Shown here piece by piece: positions 1-6,654 of a stretch of DNA of 7,529 nt (positions within the stretch are counted from its first letter, which is position 1; each line of letters starts with the position of its first letter). A program made the translations under genes and the position numbers. Origin of the DNA: Bacteroidaceae bacterium (GTDB taxonomy: Bacteria; Bacteroidota; Bacteroidia; Bacteroidales; Bacteroidaceae). The notes beneath the pieces are model-generated. The model was not told the origin of the DNA and searched no databases. It saw nothing but the letters and a program-made list of their open reading frames with translations. The stretch is taken from positions 1 to 7,529 of the forward strand of contig JABUUG010000053.1 of the NCBI GenBank assembly GCA_021443285.1. The letters run 5' to 3'.

Positions 1-81
1 AACAAGACCGTCTATCTGCCTTACGAAGCAACCAACCTCATGGGCAGCATCGGCGGCATAAAGGACCTCTTCAAAGAATGA
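1..81 (+). CDS. C-terminal end of an upstream protein, possibly SPFH/band-7 family (partial)
   Basis: An open frame enters from the left edge and gives 26 residues ending in GGIKDLFKE before a TGA stop at 79-81. Its start lies outside the window. The tail YLPYEATNLMGSIGGIKDLF resembles, from memory, the C-terminus of Bacteroidetes SPFH/prohibitin-like membrane-associated proteins, where a conserved 'YLPYEAS..LGSLGGIK.LF' ending is common. No domain can be seen in so short a piece, so the family name is only a suggestion. The stop is followed by 18 bases before the methyltransferase start, with no visible terminator, so the two genes may be cotranscribed. Confidence 0.55.
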   Translation, partial: NKTVYLPYEATNLMGSIGGIKDLFKE

Positions 82-99
82 CCCCACACAACACATCGA

Positions 100-903
100 A
101 TGGCCAAACTTTCCAATATCGAGCGCCACTACTGGAAGCATAAGGAAGACTTGAGGCTGAAACGCAGACATGGCATCGTGGAGTATCTCGTGACAATGAG
201 ATACATCCACGATGCCATTGCTTCTATGCCTCATAAGCCGCGAATACTCGACATCGGCGCAGGAACTGGCAGATACGCCATTGCCCTGAAGAACGAGGGC
301 TACGAGGTGAAGGCTGTAGAGCTCGTGCAGCACAACATTGATGTGATGCTGAAGAACGAACCCTCAATGGACGCTGTCAAGGCAGACGCCCGCTGTCTGT
401 CTTTTATCCCCGACAATTCCTACGACATAACCCTTCTGCTCGGCCCTCTCTACCACCTTATAGGCGACGAGGAGAAGCTGAAAGCACTCCGCGAGGCGAA
501 GCGCGTTACAAAGCCCGACGGACACATCTTCGTGGCATACCTCCTCAACGACTACAGCATACTCACCTACTGCTTCGCCGAAAACCGCATGGCGAAGCTC
601 ATCGAACAGGGCAATGTGGACAGCGACTTCCATGTGAGGACAGACAGCGGAGAGCTGTACGACTATGTGCGGATTGAGGACATCGACCGCCTGAACGCCG
701 CCGCCGGACTGACAAGAACGAAAATCTTCTCGCCCGAAGGCGCCGCCGACTTCATGCGCACCCAGATAAACCAGATGACGGAAGAGAACTTCCAGCTGTT
801 CATCAAATACCAGATGCAAATAGCCGAGCGCAAAGACCTGATAGGAGCCGGCAGCCATGTGGTGGATATGCTTATTCCGGATGCTCCAGATATTCCGGCA
901 TAA
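100..903 (+). CDS. Class I SAM-dependent methyltransferase
   Basis: This 267-residue protein has the Rossmann-like methyltransferase fold. Motif I, ILDIGAGTGRYA (about 49-60), is the glycine-rich loop that binds S-adenosylmethionine. The acidic residue ending strand 2 is E74 (KAVELV), motif II is KADA (94-97), and the post-strand-4 segment is LLLGPLYHL (112-120), followed by the KPDG turn (138-141). The 'LGPLYHL' version is typical of a group of uncharacterised small-molecule or protein methyltransferases. The C-terminal third (about 170-267) is a variable, probably substrate-binding, region, and the substrate cannot be inferred. The protein has no signal peptide and should be cytosolic. The ATG at 100 is chosen because it leaves a normal N-terminal helical lead of about 48 residues before motif I. 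The upstream gene ends 18 bases before it. Confidence 0.88.
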   Translation: MAKLSNIERHYWKHKEDLRLKRRHGIVEYLVTMRYIHDAIASMPHKPRILDIGAGTGRYAIALKNEGYEVKAVELVQHNIDVMLKNEPSMDAVKADARCLSFIPDNSYDITLLLGPLYHLIGDEEKLKALREAKRVTKPDGHIFVAYLLNDYSILTYCFAENRMAKLIEQGNVDSDFHVRTDSGELYDYVRIEDIDRLNAAAGLTRTKIFSPEGAADFMRTQINQMTEENFQLFIKYQMQIAERKDLIGAGSHVVDMLIPDAPDIPA

Positions 904-916
904 CGGCATACCGGAA
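893..916 (+). terminator. Possible weak hairpin at the methyltransferase stop
   Basis: TTCCGG at 893-898 and CCGGAA at 911-916 form a 6-bp inverted repeat around a 12-base loop that contains the TAA stop (901-903). The loop itself holds one copy of a direct repeat, CGGCATA at 896-902 and 904-910. The stem is followed by A-rich rather than T-rich sequence, so this is not a standard intrinsic terminator. It may simply be local repetition. Confidence 0.25.
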
Positions 917-925
917 AATCGAAAA

Positions 926-985
926 AATAGTAAATCCCCAAAATCATCCTCCAATAGCTAAATCGTAAATTGTCCAATAGTAAAT
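926..985 (+). repeat. Degenerate short repeats (AATAGTAAAT type) upstream of ung
   Basis: The 88-base spacer before ung contains AATAGTAAAT at 926-935 and again, identically, at 976-985, exactly 50 bases apart. Between them lie the related AATAGCTAAAT (953-963) and CGTAAAT (964-970). The TAAAT core therefore occurs four times. The spacer is AT-rich compared with the flanking genes. I see no clear match to the Bacteroidetes promoter (TTTG around -33, TAnnTTTG around -7), although the ung promoter is likely to lie here. Confidence 0.6.
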
Positions 986-991
986 AATACC

Positions 992-1639
992 ATGTATGTC
1001 AAAATAGACCCATCGTGGCACGCCATACTCAGCGAGGAGTTTGATAAAGACTACTTCCGGCAGCTCACCGACTTCGTGAGGGCAGAATACCGCCAGACCA
1101 CCTGCTACCCTCCCGGCAGCCTTATCTTCAACGCCTTCAACCTATGCCCATTCACAAACACGAAGGTGGTAATACTCGGACAAGACCCCTATCACGAGCC
1201 GGGACAGGCTATGGGGCTGTGCTTCTCCGTGCCGGAAGGCGTCAAGGTGCCGCCGTCGCTCGTTAACATATACAAGGAGCTCGGCGTGGAAGGCAGGTCG
1301 GGCGACCTCACCGCATGGGCTAAGCAGGGCGTACTGCTGCTCAACGCCACACTGACAGTGCGCCAACACCAGGCAGGCTCCCACCAGAGGCGCGGATGGG
1401 AGACATTCACCGACGCTGTGATAAAGCATATCTCCGACAGTAAAGACCATGTGGTGTTCATTCTCTGGGGCAGCTATGCCATAAGCAAGGCGCAGCTCAT
1501 CGACCGCCAAAAGCACCTCGTGCTGACCAGCGTCCACCCCTCTCCCCTATCCGCCCACAGGGGCTTCTTCGGCAACCACCACTTCGAACTCTGCAACGAC
1601 TTCCTCTCAAAACACGCCATAACGCCTATCGCATGGTAA
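992..1639 (+). CDS. ung: Uracil-DNA glycosylase, family 1
   Basis: Ung removes uracil from DNA by cutting the N-glycosidic bond, which starts base-excision repair of deaminated cytosine or misincorporated dUMP. The 215-residue length is close to the family norm (about 220-230). All hallmark motifs are present. These are the water-activating loop GQDPYH (63-68, catalytic D65), the uracil-stacking Phe in LCFSVP (F78), the uracil-recognising Asn in LLLNATLTVR (N118), and the HPSPLSAHRG loop (182-191), with catalytic H182 and the DNA-intercalating L186. The ATG at 992 gives the usual short N-terminal lead. The stop overlaps the start of the next gene in ATGGTAA (1633-1639), which suggests translational coupling. 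The protein is cytosolic. Confidence 0.97.
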   Translation: MYVKIDPSWHAILSEEFDKDYFRQLTDFVRAEYRQTTCYPPGSLIFNAFNLCPFTNTKVVILGQDPYHEPGQAMGLCFSVPEGVKVPPSLVNIYKELGVEGRSGDLTAWAKQGVLLLNATLTVRQHQAGSHQRRGWETFTDAVIKHISDSKDHVVFILWGSYAISKAQLIDRQKHLVLTSVHPSPLSAHRGFFGNHHFELCNDFLSKHAITPIAW

Positions 1640-2580
1640 AAACAGCGCATACGATAACCACCGTCTGCATCCTTCTCCTACTGTCAGCCATTCTCACCTG
1701 CTGCACGAACGAGCACCAGAAGCGCAGAGAACAGACCGTTAGAAGCATGTACTACTGGAGCACTGTGTTCAGGATAGACTCTGCAAAGGCGGAGTTTATG
1801 GAGGCACACAAGGTGGAAAAGATCTATGTCCGCTATTTCGATGTGGTGAACAACGACAACAACGAGAATGTCCCCAACGCCACAATACAGTTCGACAGTG
1901 CAGTGGCGTGCAACCAAGAGATTATCCCCACCGTCTTCATCCACAACGAGTGTATGCGCAGCAATGACACTCTGCTCGCCGACAGACTGCTGAAACGCAT
2001 ACTCCAGATGAACGAAACGCACCACATAGGGAAGGTCAGAGAGATACAGATAGACTGCGACTGGACGCTCTCCACAAGAAAGCAGTTCTATTCCTTCATG
2101 GCTTCCTTCCGCGAGAAGCTACACAAAGAGGGCATCACCCTCTCATCAACCATCCGCCTGCACCAGCTCTCGCAGCCCGCACCGCCGGCAGACAAGGGTG
2201 TACTTATGGCGTACAATACGGGCGACTTCCGAAAACTTTCCGTAGAGAAGCCCATCCTCGACATCCGCGATGTGCTGCCCTACCTGAAAAACCTAGCCGA
2301 CTACGACCTGCCTGTCGCCACAGCATTCCCCATCTACAAATGGGACCTGCTGTTCAGAAACGGCAAGTACATTGGCATAATGCACGAGAAGGACGAACTG
2401 CCCATGCTCAACGGCGACACCATCGTGCAGCGGCAGCCCACCATAGACGATATTCTCTCATGCAAAAAGGCCCTGCTCAACACACGGCCCGACTGCATGG
2501 ACGAGATTATCCTCTTCGACCTGAACAACTACAATATCAACCGTTATAACCAGAAAGACTATGAAAAGATTTTTGATTAG
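1633..2580 (+). CDS. Predicted lipoprotein, DUF3142-like TIM-barrel, function unknown
   Basis: This 315-residue protein starts with a hydrophobic signal segment (about 8-22) followed by two cysteines, C23 and C24 (LTCC). That fits a loose lipobox and suggests a lipid-anchored envelope protein. The mature part alternates strand-like and helix-like segments as in a TIM barrel: KIYVRYFDVV (64-72 region), IIPTVFIHNE (97-106), EIQIDCDWT (138-146), LSSTIRLHQL (170-179), GVLMAYNTGDF (189-199), the PVATAFPIYKWD stretch (227-238), and EIILFDLNNYN (291-301). The 'IQIDCDW ... FREKL ... LSSTIRLHQL' arrangement is like DUF3142 proteins, which have a glycoside-hydrolase-like fold. Acidic residues at the ends of strands could be catalytic, but no activity is established. 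Its start overlaps ung by 7 bases and its end overlaps the next exported protein by 20 bases, so the two exported proteins probably act together. Confidence 0.75.
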   Translation: MVKTAHTITTVCILLLLSAILTCCTNEHQKRREQTVRSMYYWSTVFRIDSAKAEFMEAHKVEKIYVRYFDVVNNDNNENVPNATIQFDSAVACNQEIIPTVFIHNECMRSNDTLLADRLLKRILQMNETHHIGKVREIQIDCDWTLSTRKQFYSFMASFREKLHKEGITLSSTIRLHQLSQPAPPADKGVLMAYNTGDFRKLSVEKPILDIRDVLPYLKNLADYDLPVATAFPIYKWDLLFRNGKYIGIMHEKDELPMLNGDTIVQRQPTIDDILSCKKALLNTRPDCMDEIILFDLNNYNINRYNQKDYEKIFD

Positions 2581-4690
2581 CCTCGCCGCACTCGCACTAT
2601 GTTGCGTAAGCTCACTCGCCTGCGGCCCGATGGGAGAGACAGAACGCTACTACATGTTCTGCTTCTGCGAACACACATTCGGTGAAAACTTCGACAAGAG
2701 CGTCGGAGAGTTTTGGACACGATACACCGGCACCGACTGCAGTGTCTACCTCAGTATGGACGAATGCAAGAAGGCTGCACAGAGGAAAGGTGATACGGAG
2801 ATGATTGCCTATTTGGCTAACCTGAACAACTACACCGAGATTTGCCGACAGCTTGGCGATGTGTGGGAATACCCTACAGCAAAACAGCTCGCCGACCGCA
2901 AGGCGCAGCTCACAAGGTGCATAACAACATCCACAAAATACGACACCAACGGGCGATACAAGGAGCGCTGGCAGTTGCTGCGAATGCGCGCCAACATGCT
3001 GCTGAAAAACTATCAGGCGAACACCACATACTGGGAGCAGAAGGCATCCCAGATGCCGGAAGGCGAGATGAAGGAGATGATGAAGAACATCTATGCCAAC
3101 GCCCTGCTGAACACCAACCGCCGCGGCGCAGCATGGAACATCTACGCCGAGCAGAACGACCAGCAGAGCCTCCTGTGGAGCGTCAGGAAATACACCAACC
3201 TCGCCGGCATAAAGAAGCTCGCTATGGAGAACCCCAACGCCCATGTGCTCAACTATCTGCTACAGACTTATGTGAACGAGATACAGGAGGTGTTCGACAA
3301 CTACAGCGACAACGGCGGCGACTATACTTATCAGGCCAACAGCTGGGGGGAGGCCTACGCCAAGATTAACCCCGACTACATAACTGAAGCCAGAAACTTC
3401 ATTACCTTCGCCGCCAACTTCGCGCAGACCAGCAGCACAAAGAACCCGTGCCTGTGGATGACTGCCGCTGCCGCAGTCAGCTATTTCATGGACGACAACA
3501 GCCGCGCAAAACAGTATATAGACCGCGCTGCGGACATGAACGCCACCACGCCTATAAAGGATATGTCGCGCCGTATTCGGATGCTCATAGAGCCTTCTGT
3601 GGCTGACATCAACAGCGACTCGTTCAAGTCTTTCATGGCAAACGAACTGCAATGGCTCGATAACGAGGTGAACAACAACCCCGACAACTACCGCATAAAG
3701 AATGCGCAGAAGAGAATCGTAACACAGGGACTCGCCAACAGGTATGAGAAGGCTGGCAACAAACACATGGCGCTCGCCCTCACCCACCTGAGATCGCAGC
3801 TCTCCTACATGCCCTATTTCGACAGTGCATACAAGAACCGCATAAAGGACAACTTCGACTATTCGAGCGACTTCTTCAGCAAGATGAAGACAATGAACGC
3901 GGCGGAAGTGGCTGAATACTTCGCCTTCTTCGACAACCCCAACGACCCTCTCAAGAAATACGTCGCCTCAAAGCTCGGCAACACATACACGCCAAACTAC
4001 CGCAACGACATCATCGGCACAAAGCTCCTCGCGGAGAACAAGCTCGCCGACGCGCTGCCGTATCTTGAGAAAGTGTCGCAGCAATACCTCAACTGGCAGA
4101 ACATCGGTTTCTATGCCGCCGCCCGCAGCTTCAAAGACCCAGTATGGGTAGGACTGAAGAAGGTAAAGGGCGAATGGGAGGACAGCAACGGATACGCCTT
4201 CTCACGCTCGCTGAAAGGCAACATCAAGGCGGACTTCTGCCGCGAGGTGCTGGCACTGCAGAACCAGTATTCCGTCGCCAACACCGACCAGCGCACGCAG
4301 ATAGCCTACAAGCTCGGCACATACTACTATCAGGCATCGTATAAAGGCGGATGCTGGTTCATCACTCATTACGCCTGGAGCACCTACGACGAGCAGCTGC
4401 CCAACGAGGCGAACTTCCCGGAGATAGCCCGCAAATACCTCCTGGATGCCTCTAATTCAAACGATAAGCTCACCGCCTACAATTCCCTCTTCGCGCAGGC
4501 TTATGCCTCGCCAGAGCAGCTCTATGAGGCGGAATGCGACCAGAACTACAACTATATCTATGTAATGAACACGCAGTCAGCCTGGTACAAGAATCTGAAG
4601 AAGCTCTCCAACCTCGCTGCAGGCTCTGCTCAGCTGCCCGAACACATTTCACGCTGCGACTATTTCAAGAAGGTAAGGACAAAAAAATAA
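2561..4690 (+). CDS. Exported helical-repeat protein of Bacteroidetes type, function unknown
   Basis: This 709-residue protein has an N-terminal signal sequence (K2-R3, hydrophobic 4-20) ending SSLA/CGPMG. Cleavage before C21 would make it a lipoprotein, but the -3 residue is Ser, so signal peptidase I is also possible. The mature protein begins CGP followed by an aromatic YYMF segment (30-33), an arrangement I associate with uncharacterised secreted Bacteroidales proteins. Most of the rest is helical. TPR-like helix pairs can be proposed at about 299-327, 384-410 and 484-510. A conserved-looking aromatic block lies near the C-terminus (584-610: LGTYYYQASYKGGCWF, then HYAWSTYD). No enzyme motif is recognised. 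The start lies inside the upstream lipoprotein gene (20-base overlap), with a modest purine run (AGAAAG, 2552-2557) before it. This supports coupled expression and a shared envelope role. A hairpin follows 11 bases after the stop codon. Confidence 0.72.
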   Translation: MKRFLISLAALALCCVSSLACGPMGETERYYMFCFCEHTFGENFDKSVGEFWTRYTGTDCSVYLSMDECKKAAQRKGDTEMIAYLANLNNYTEICRQLGDVWEYPTAKQLADRKAQLTRCITTSTKYDTNGRYKERWQLLRMRANMLLKNYQANTTYWEQKASQMPEGEMKEMMKNIYANALLNTNRRGAAWNIYAEQNDQQSLLWSVRKYTNLAGIKKLAMENPNAHVLNYLLQTYVNEIQEVFDNYSDNGGDYTYQANSWGEAYAKINPDYITEARNFITFAANFAQTSSTKNPCLWMTAAAAVSYFMDDNSRAKQYIDRAADMNATTPIKDMSRRIRMLIEPSVADINSDSFKSFMANELQWLDNEVNNNPDNYRIKNAQKRIVTQGLANRYEKAGNKHMALALTHLRSQLSYMPYFDSAYKNRIKDNFDYSSDFFSKMKTMNAAEVAEYFAFFDNPNDPLKKYVASKLGNTYTPNYRNDIIGTKLLAENKLADALPYLEKVSQQYLNWQNIGFYAAARSFKDPVWVGLKKVKGEWEDSNGYAFSRSLKGNIKADFCREVLALQNQYSVANTDQRTQIAYKLGTYYYQASYKGGCWFITHYAWSTYDEQLPNEANFPEIARKYLLDASNSNDKLTAYNSLFAQAYASPEQLYEAECDQNYNYIYVMNTQSAWYKNLKKLSNLAAGSAQLPEHISRCDYFKKVRTKK

Positions 4691-4700
4691 CGTTTCACAC

Positions 4701-4736
4701 TTATGAGGACTTGTGTTTCGGCACAAATCCTCATAA
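4701..4736 (+). terminator. Strong hairpin after the ung cluster, probable terminator
   Basis: TTATGAGGA (4701-4709) pairs perfectly with TCCTCATAA (4728-4736), and TTGTG (4711-4715) pairs with CACAA (4722-4726). One C/A mismatch separates the two stems, and the loop is TTTCGG (4716-4721). The hairpin starts 11 bases after the stop of the exported protein gene and ends before uvrC, as expected for a transcript end. The sequence after it (AAGTATCTGTAATT) lacks a proper T-run, so a Rho-independent terminator is plausible but not proven. It could also be a structured 5' leader of uvrC. Confidence 0.5.
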
Positions 4737-4769
4737 AAGTATCTGTAATTCAATAACTTACAAATGATG

Positions 4770-4785
4770 TGTTTCACGTGAAACA
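4770..4785. other. parS-like ParB-binding site (perfect 16-bp palindrome)
   Basis: TGTTTCACGTGAAACA is a perfect palindrome and is identical to the classical bacterial chromosomal parS sequence, first defined for Spo0J/ParB of Bacillus subtilis and found in many phyla. It ends at the base directly before the uvrC ATG (4786). ParB is a CTP-dependent clamp that loads at parS, spreads over kilobases and recruits condensin and ParA for origin segregation. The site is seen directly. Its function here is inferred from sequence identity, because no parA or parB gene is in the window. Confidence 0.85.
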
Positions 4786-6600
4786 ATGACAAAAGACGAG
4801 GAAAGAATAGAACGACTGAAGGCTATCGCCAATGCCCTGCCGCAGAAGCCGGGATCCTACCAGTATTATGATGAGGAAGGAACTGTTATATATGTGGGCA
4901 AAGCGAAGAACCTGAAGAACCGCGTGTCGAGCTACTTTCACAAGGAGGTTGACCGCTTCAAGACAAAGGTTCTCGTCTCCAAGATACACAACATCACATA
5001 CACCGTCGTCAATACCGAAGAGGACGCGCTGCTGCTTGAAAACAACCTCATCAAGAAGTACAACCCCAAGTACAACATACTCCTCAAAGACGGCAAGACA
5101 TACCCGTCAATCTGCATAACAAAGGAGTATTTCCCGCGCATATTCTCCACCCGCATAATCAACAAAAAGGCGGGTATATACTTCGGACCTTACTCACACA
5201 TAGGCACGATGTACACCCTCCTCGACCTTATCAAGAAGCTCTACAAGCCACGCACTTGCCGCTATCCCATCACCGAAAAAAGCGTCATCGACCAGAAGCA
5301 CAGCACCTGTCTCGAATACCATCTACTGAACTGCAAGGCGCCATGTGTGGGCAAGCAGTCGTATGAAGAGTATATGAAGAACATAAACCAGGCGAAGGAG
5401 ATTCTGAAAGGCAACACGCGCGAGGTGAGCAGAGCCATCTACAGCGATATGATGAAGGCAGCGGAAGAACTGCGGTTTGAGGATGCGGAGGAGCTGAAAC
5501 AGAAATACCAGACGCTCGAATCATTCGTGGCGAAGAGCGAGGTGGTGAACCATACCATAAACAATGTAGATGTGTTCACCATCACCGACGACGAGTCGGC
5601 AGCCTTCCTCAACTACATGCACGTCGCCAACGGCAGCATAAACCAAAGCCGCACATTCGAGATAAAGAAGAAACTCGGCGAGACAAAAGAGGAAATACTC
5701 GCCCTCTCAATCCTCCAGATAAGGGAGCAGATGGGCAGCAAGGCGAAGGAAATAATCCTTGAAGCAATGCCGGAAACGCAGCAGGAGGGCATAGAATACA
5801 CCATACCGCAGCGTGGCGACAAGCGAACACTGCTCGAACTCTCGCAGCTGAACTGCAAGCAGTACCGTTTCGACCGCCTTAAACAGGCTGAAAAACTCAA
5901 CCCGGAACAGCGTACCACACGCATACTGAAAGAGCTTCAGACAGCCCTGAAAATGGAAAAAATGCCATATACAATAGAGTGCTTCGACAACTCAAACATC
6001 TCCGGGGATGATGCTGTCGCCGCCTGCGTAGTGTTCAAGGGGGCGAAACCGAGTAAGAAGGACTACCGCAAATACAACATAAAGACAGTTGTCGGCGCAG
6101 ACGACTATGCCTCGATGAAGGAGGTTGTAAGGCGCAGATACAGCCGTATGATTGAAGAAGGCACTCCCCTACCCGACCTTATCATCACCGATGGCGGCAA
6201 AGGACAGATGGAAGTGGTAAGGCAGGTGCTGCACGAAGAACTGAACATTACCATACCAATAGCCGGTTTGGCCAAGGATAACCGCCACAGGACAAACGAA
6301 CTGCTCTTCGGCTTCCCACCGCTCACCATCGGACTGAAGACCTCCTCAGAAGCTTTCAAAATGCTCACACGCCTGCAAGATGAGGTACACCGCTTTGCAA
6401 TAACCTTCCATCGCGACAAGCGTTCCAAGCACATGCTCCACTCAGAGCTTGACGAAATACGAGGAATAGGTCCGAAAACAAAGGATATTCTCTTGAAACA
6501 TTTCTCCACAGTGAAGCGGATAAAAGAGGCAAGAAAAGAGGAAATAGAACAGATTATAGGCGTGAAAAAAGCCGAAATCCTTATGGAATATTTCACGTGA
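4786..6600 (+). CDS. uvrC: Excinuclease ABC subunit C
   Basis: UvrC is the dual nuclease of nucleotide excision repair and cuts on both sides of a lesion marked by UvrA-UvrB. The 604 residues match the family length (about 600). Domains in order: a GIY-YIG nuclease (about 22-100; PGSYQYY and IYVGKAKNLKNR, catalytic R46, acidic E85 in ALLLENNLIKKYNPKYN); a four-cysteine set C158, C175, C183, C187, matching the reported [4Fe-4S] site of E. coli UvrC; a UvrB-binding UVR motif (about 220-250); an RNase H-like nuclease (about 395-545; D401 in ECFDNSNISG, D469 in IITDGGKGQ, H542 in FHRDKR); and tandem helix-hairpin-helix DNA-binding motifs (about 555-604; IRGIGPKTKDILLKHF, then IIGVKKAEI). The ATG at 4786 gives the standard N-terminal lead. 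The start abuts one parS-like site and the TGA stop lies inside another. It seems transcribed separately from the ung cluster. Confidence 0.97.
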   Translation: MTKDEERIERLKAIANALPQKPGSYQYYDEEGTVIYVGKAKNLKNRVSSYFHKEVDRFKTKVLVSKIHNITYTVVNTEEDALLLENNLIKKYNPKYNILLKDGKTYPSICITKEYFPRIFSTRIINKKAGIYFGPYSHIGTMYTLLDLIKKLYKPRTCRYPITEKSVIDQKHSTCLEYHLLNCKAPCVGKQSYEEYMKNINQAKEILKGNTREVSRAIYSDMMKAAEELRFEDAEELKQKYQTLESFVAKSEVVNHTINNVDVFTITDDESAAFLNYMHVANGSINQSRTFEIKKKLGETKEEILALSILQIREQMGSKAKEIILEAMPETQQEGIEYTIPQRGDKRTLLELSQLNCKQYRFDRLKQAEKLNPEQRTTRILKELQTALKMEKMPYTIECFDNSNISGDDAVAACVVFKGAKPSKKDYRKYNIKTVVGADDYASMKEVVRRRYSRMIEEGTPLPDLIITDGGKGQMEVVRQVLHEELNITIPIAGLAKDNRHRTNELLFGFPPLTIGLKTSSEAFKMLTRLQDEVHRFAITFHRDKRSKHMLHSELDEIRGIGPKTKDILLKHFSTVKRIKEARKEEIEQIIGVKKAEILMEYFT

Positions 6601-6604
6601 AACA
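6589..6604. other. Second parS-like site with one mismatch, overlapping the uvrC stop
   Basis: TATTTCACGTGAAACA differs from the parS sequence TGTTTCACGTGAAACA only at position 2 (A for G), and its central 12 bases are perfectly palindromic. The uvrC stop codon TGA (6598-6600) is part of the palindrome, so the site encodes the last residues (Tyr-Phe-Thr-stop). Single mismatches at outer positions are common among working parS sites. It lies 1,819 bases from the first site, start to start. I found no other CACGTG core in the window. Confidence 0.72.
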
Positions 6605-6654
6605 TAGAAAAAAAATAACTCCTAAAAATAAATATCAATCCATAAACACAAGAT

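Noticed and set aside
364..954. A 196-codon open frame on the - strand over the methyltransferase
   Set aside because: It overlaps a gene with clear SAM-binding motifs and its own translation has no recognisable domain.
2612..3787. Two - strand open frames (210 and 175 codons) and a 175-codon + strand frame inside the 709-residue protein gene
   Set aside because: They lie wholly inside a long open frame with a signal sequence. Their compositions (Val/Leu/Cys-rich or Arg/Gln/His-rich) are typical of out-of-frame reading.
4646..4653. ATTTCACG, a possible third parS-like site near the end of the exported protein gene
   Set aside because: Only the left half matches and the right half (CTGCGAC) has no symmetry, so it is probably a chance half-site.
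4692..4698. GTTTCAC, a possible upstream parS copy
   Set aside because: It matches only 9 of 16 positions over the full site and is not palindromic. It is noted only as a half-site.
6605..6654. A-rich spacer between uvrC and deoC, considered as a terminator or promoter
   Set aside because: No inverted repeat is followed by a T-run, and there is no clear TAnnTTTG box. Nothing beyond the parS-like site can be supported.
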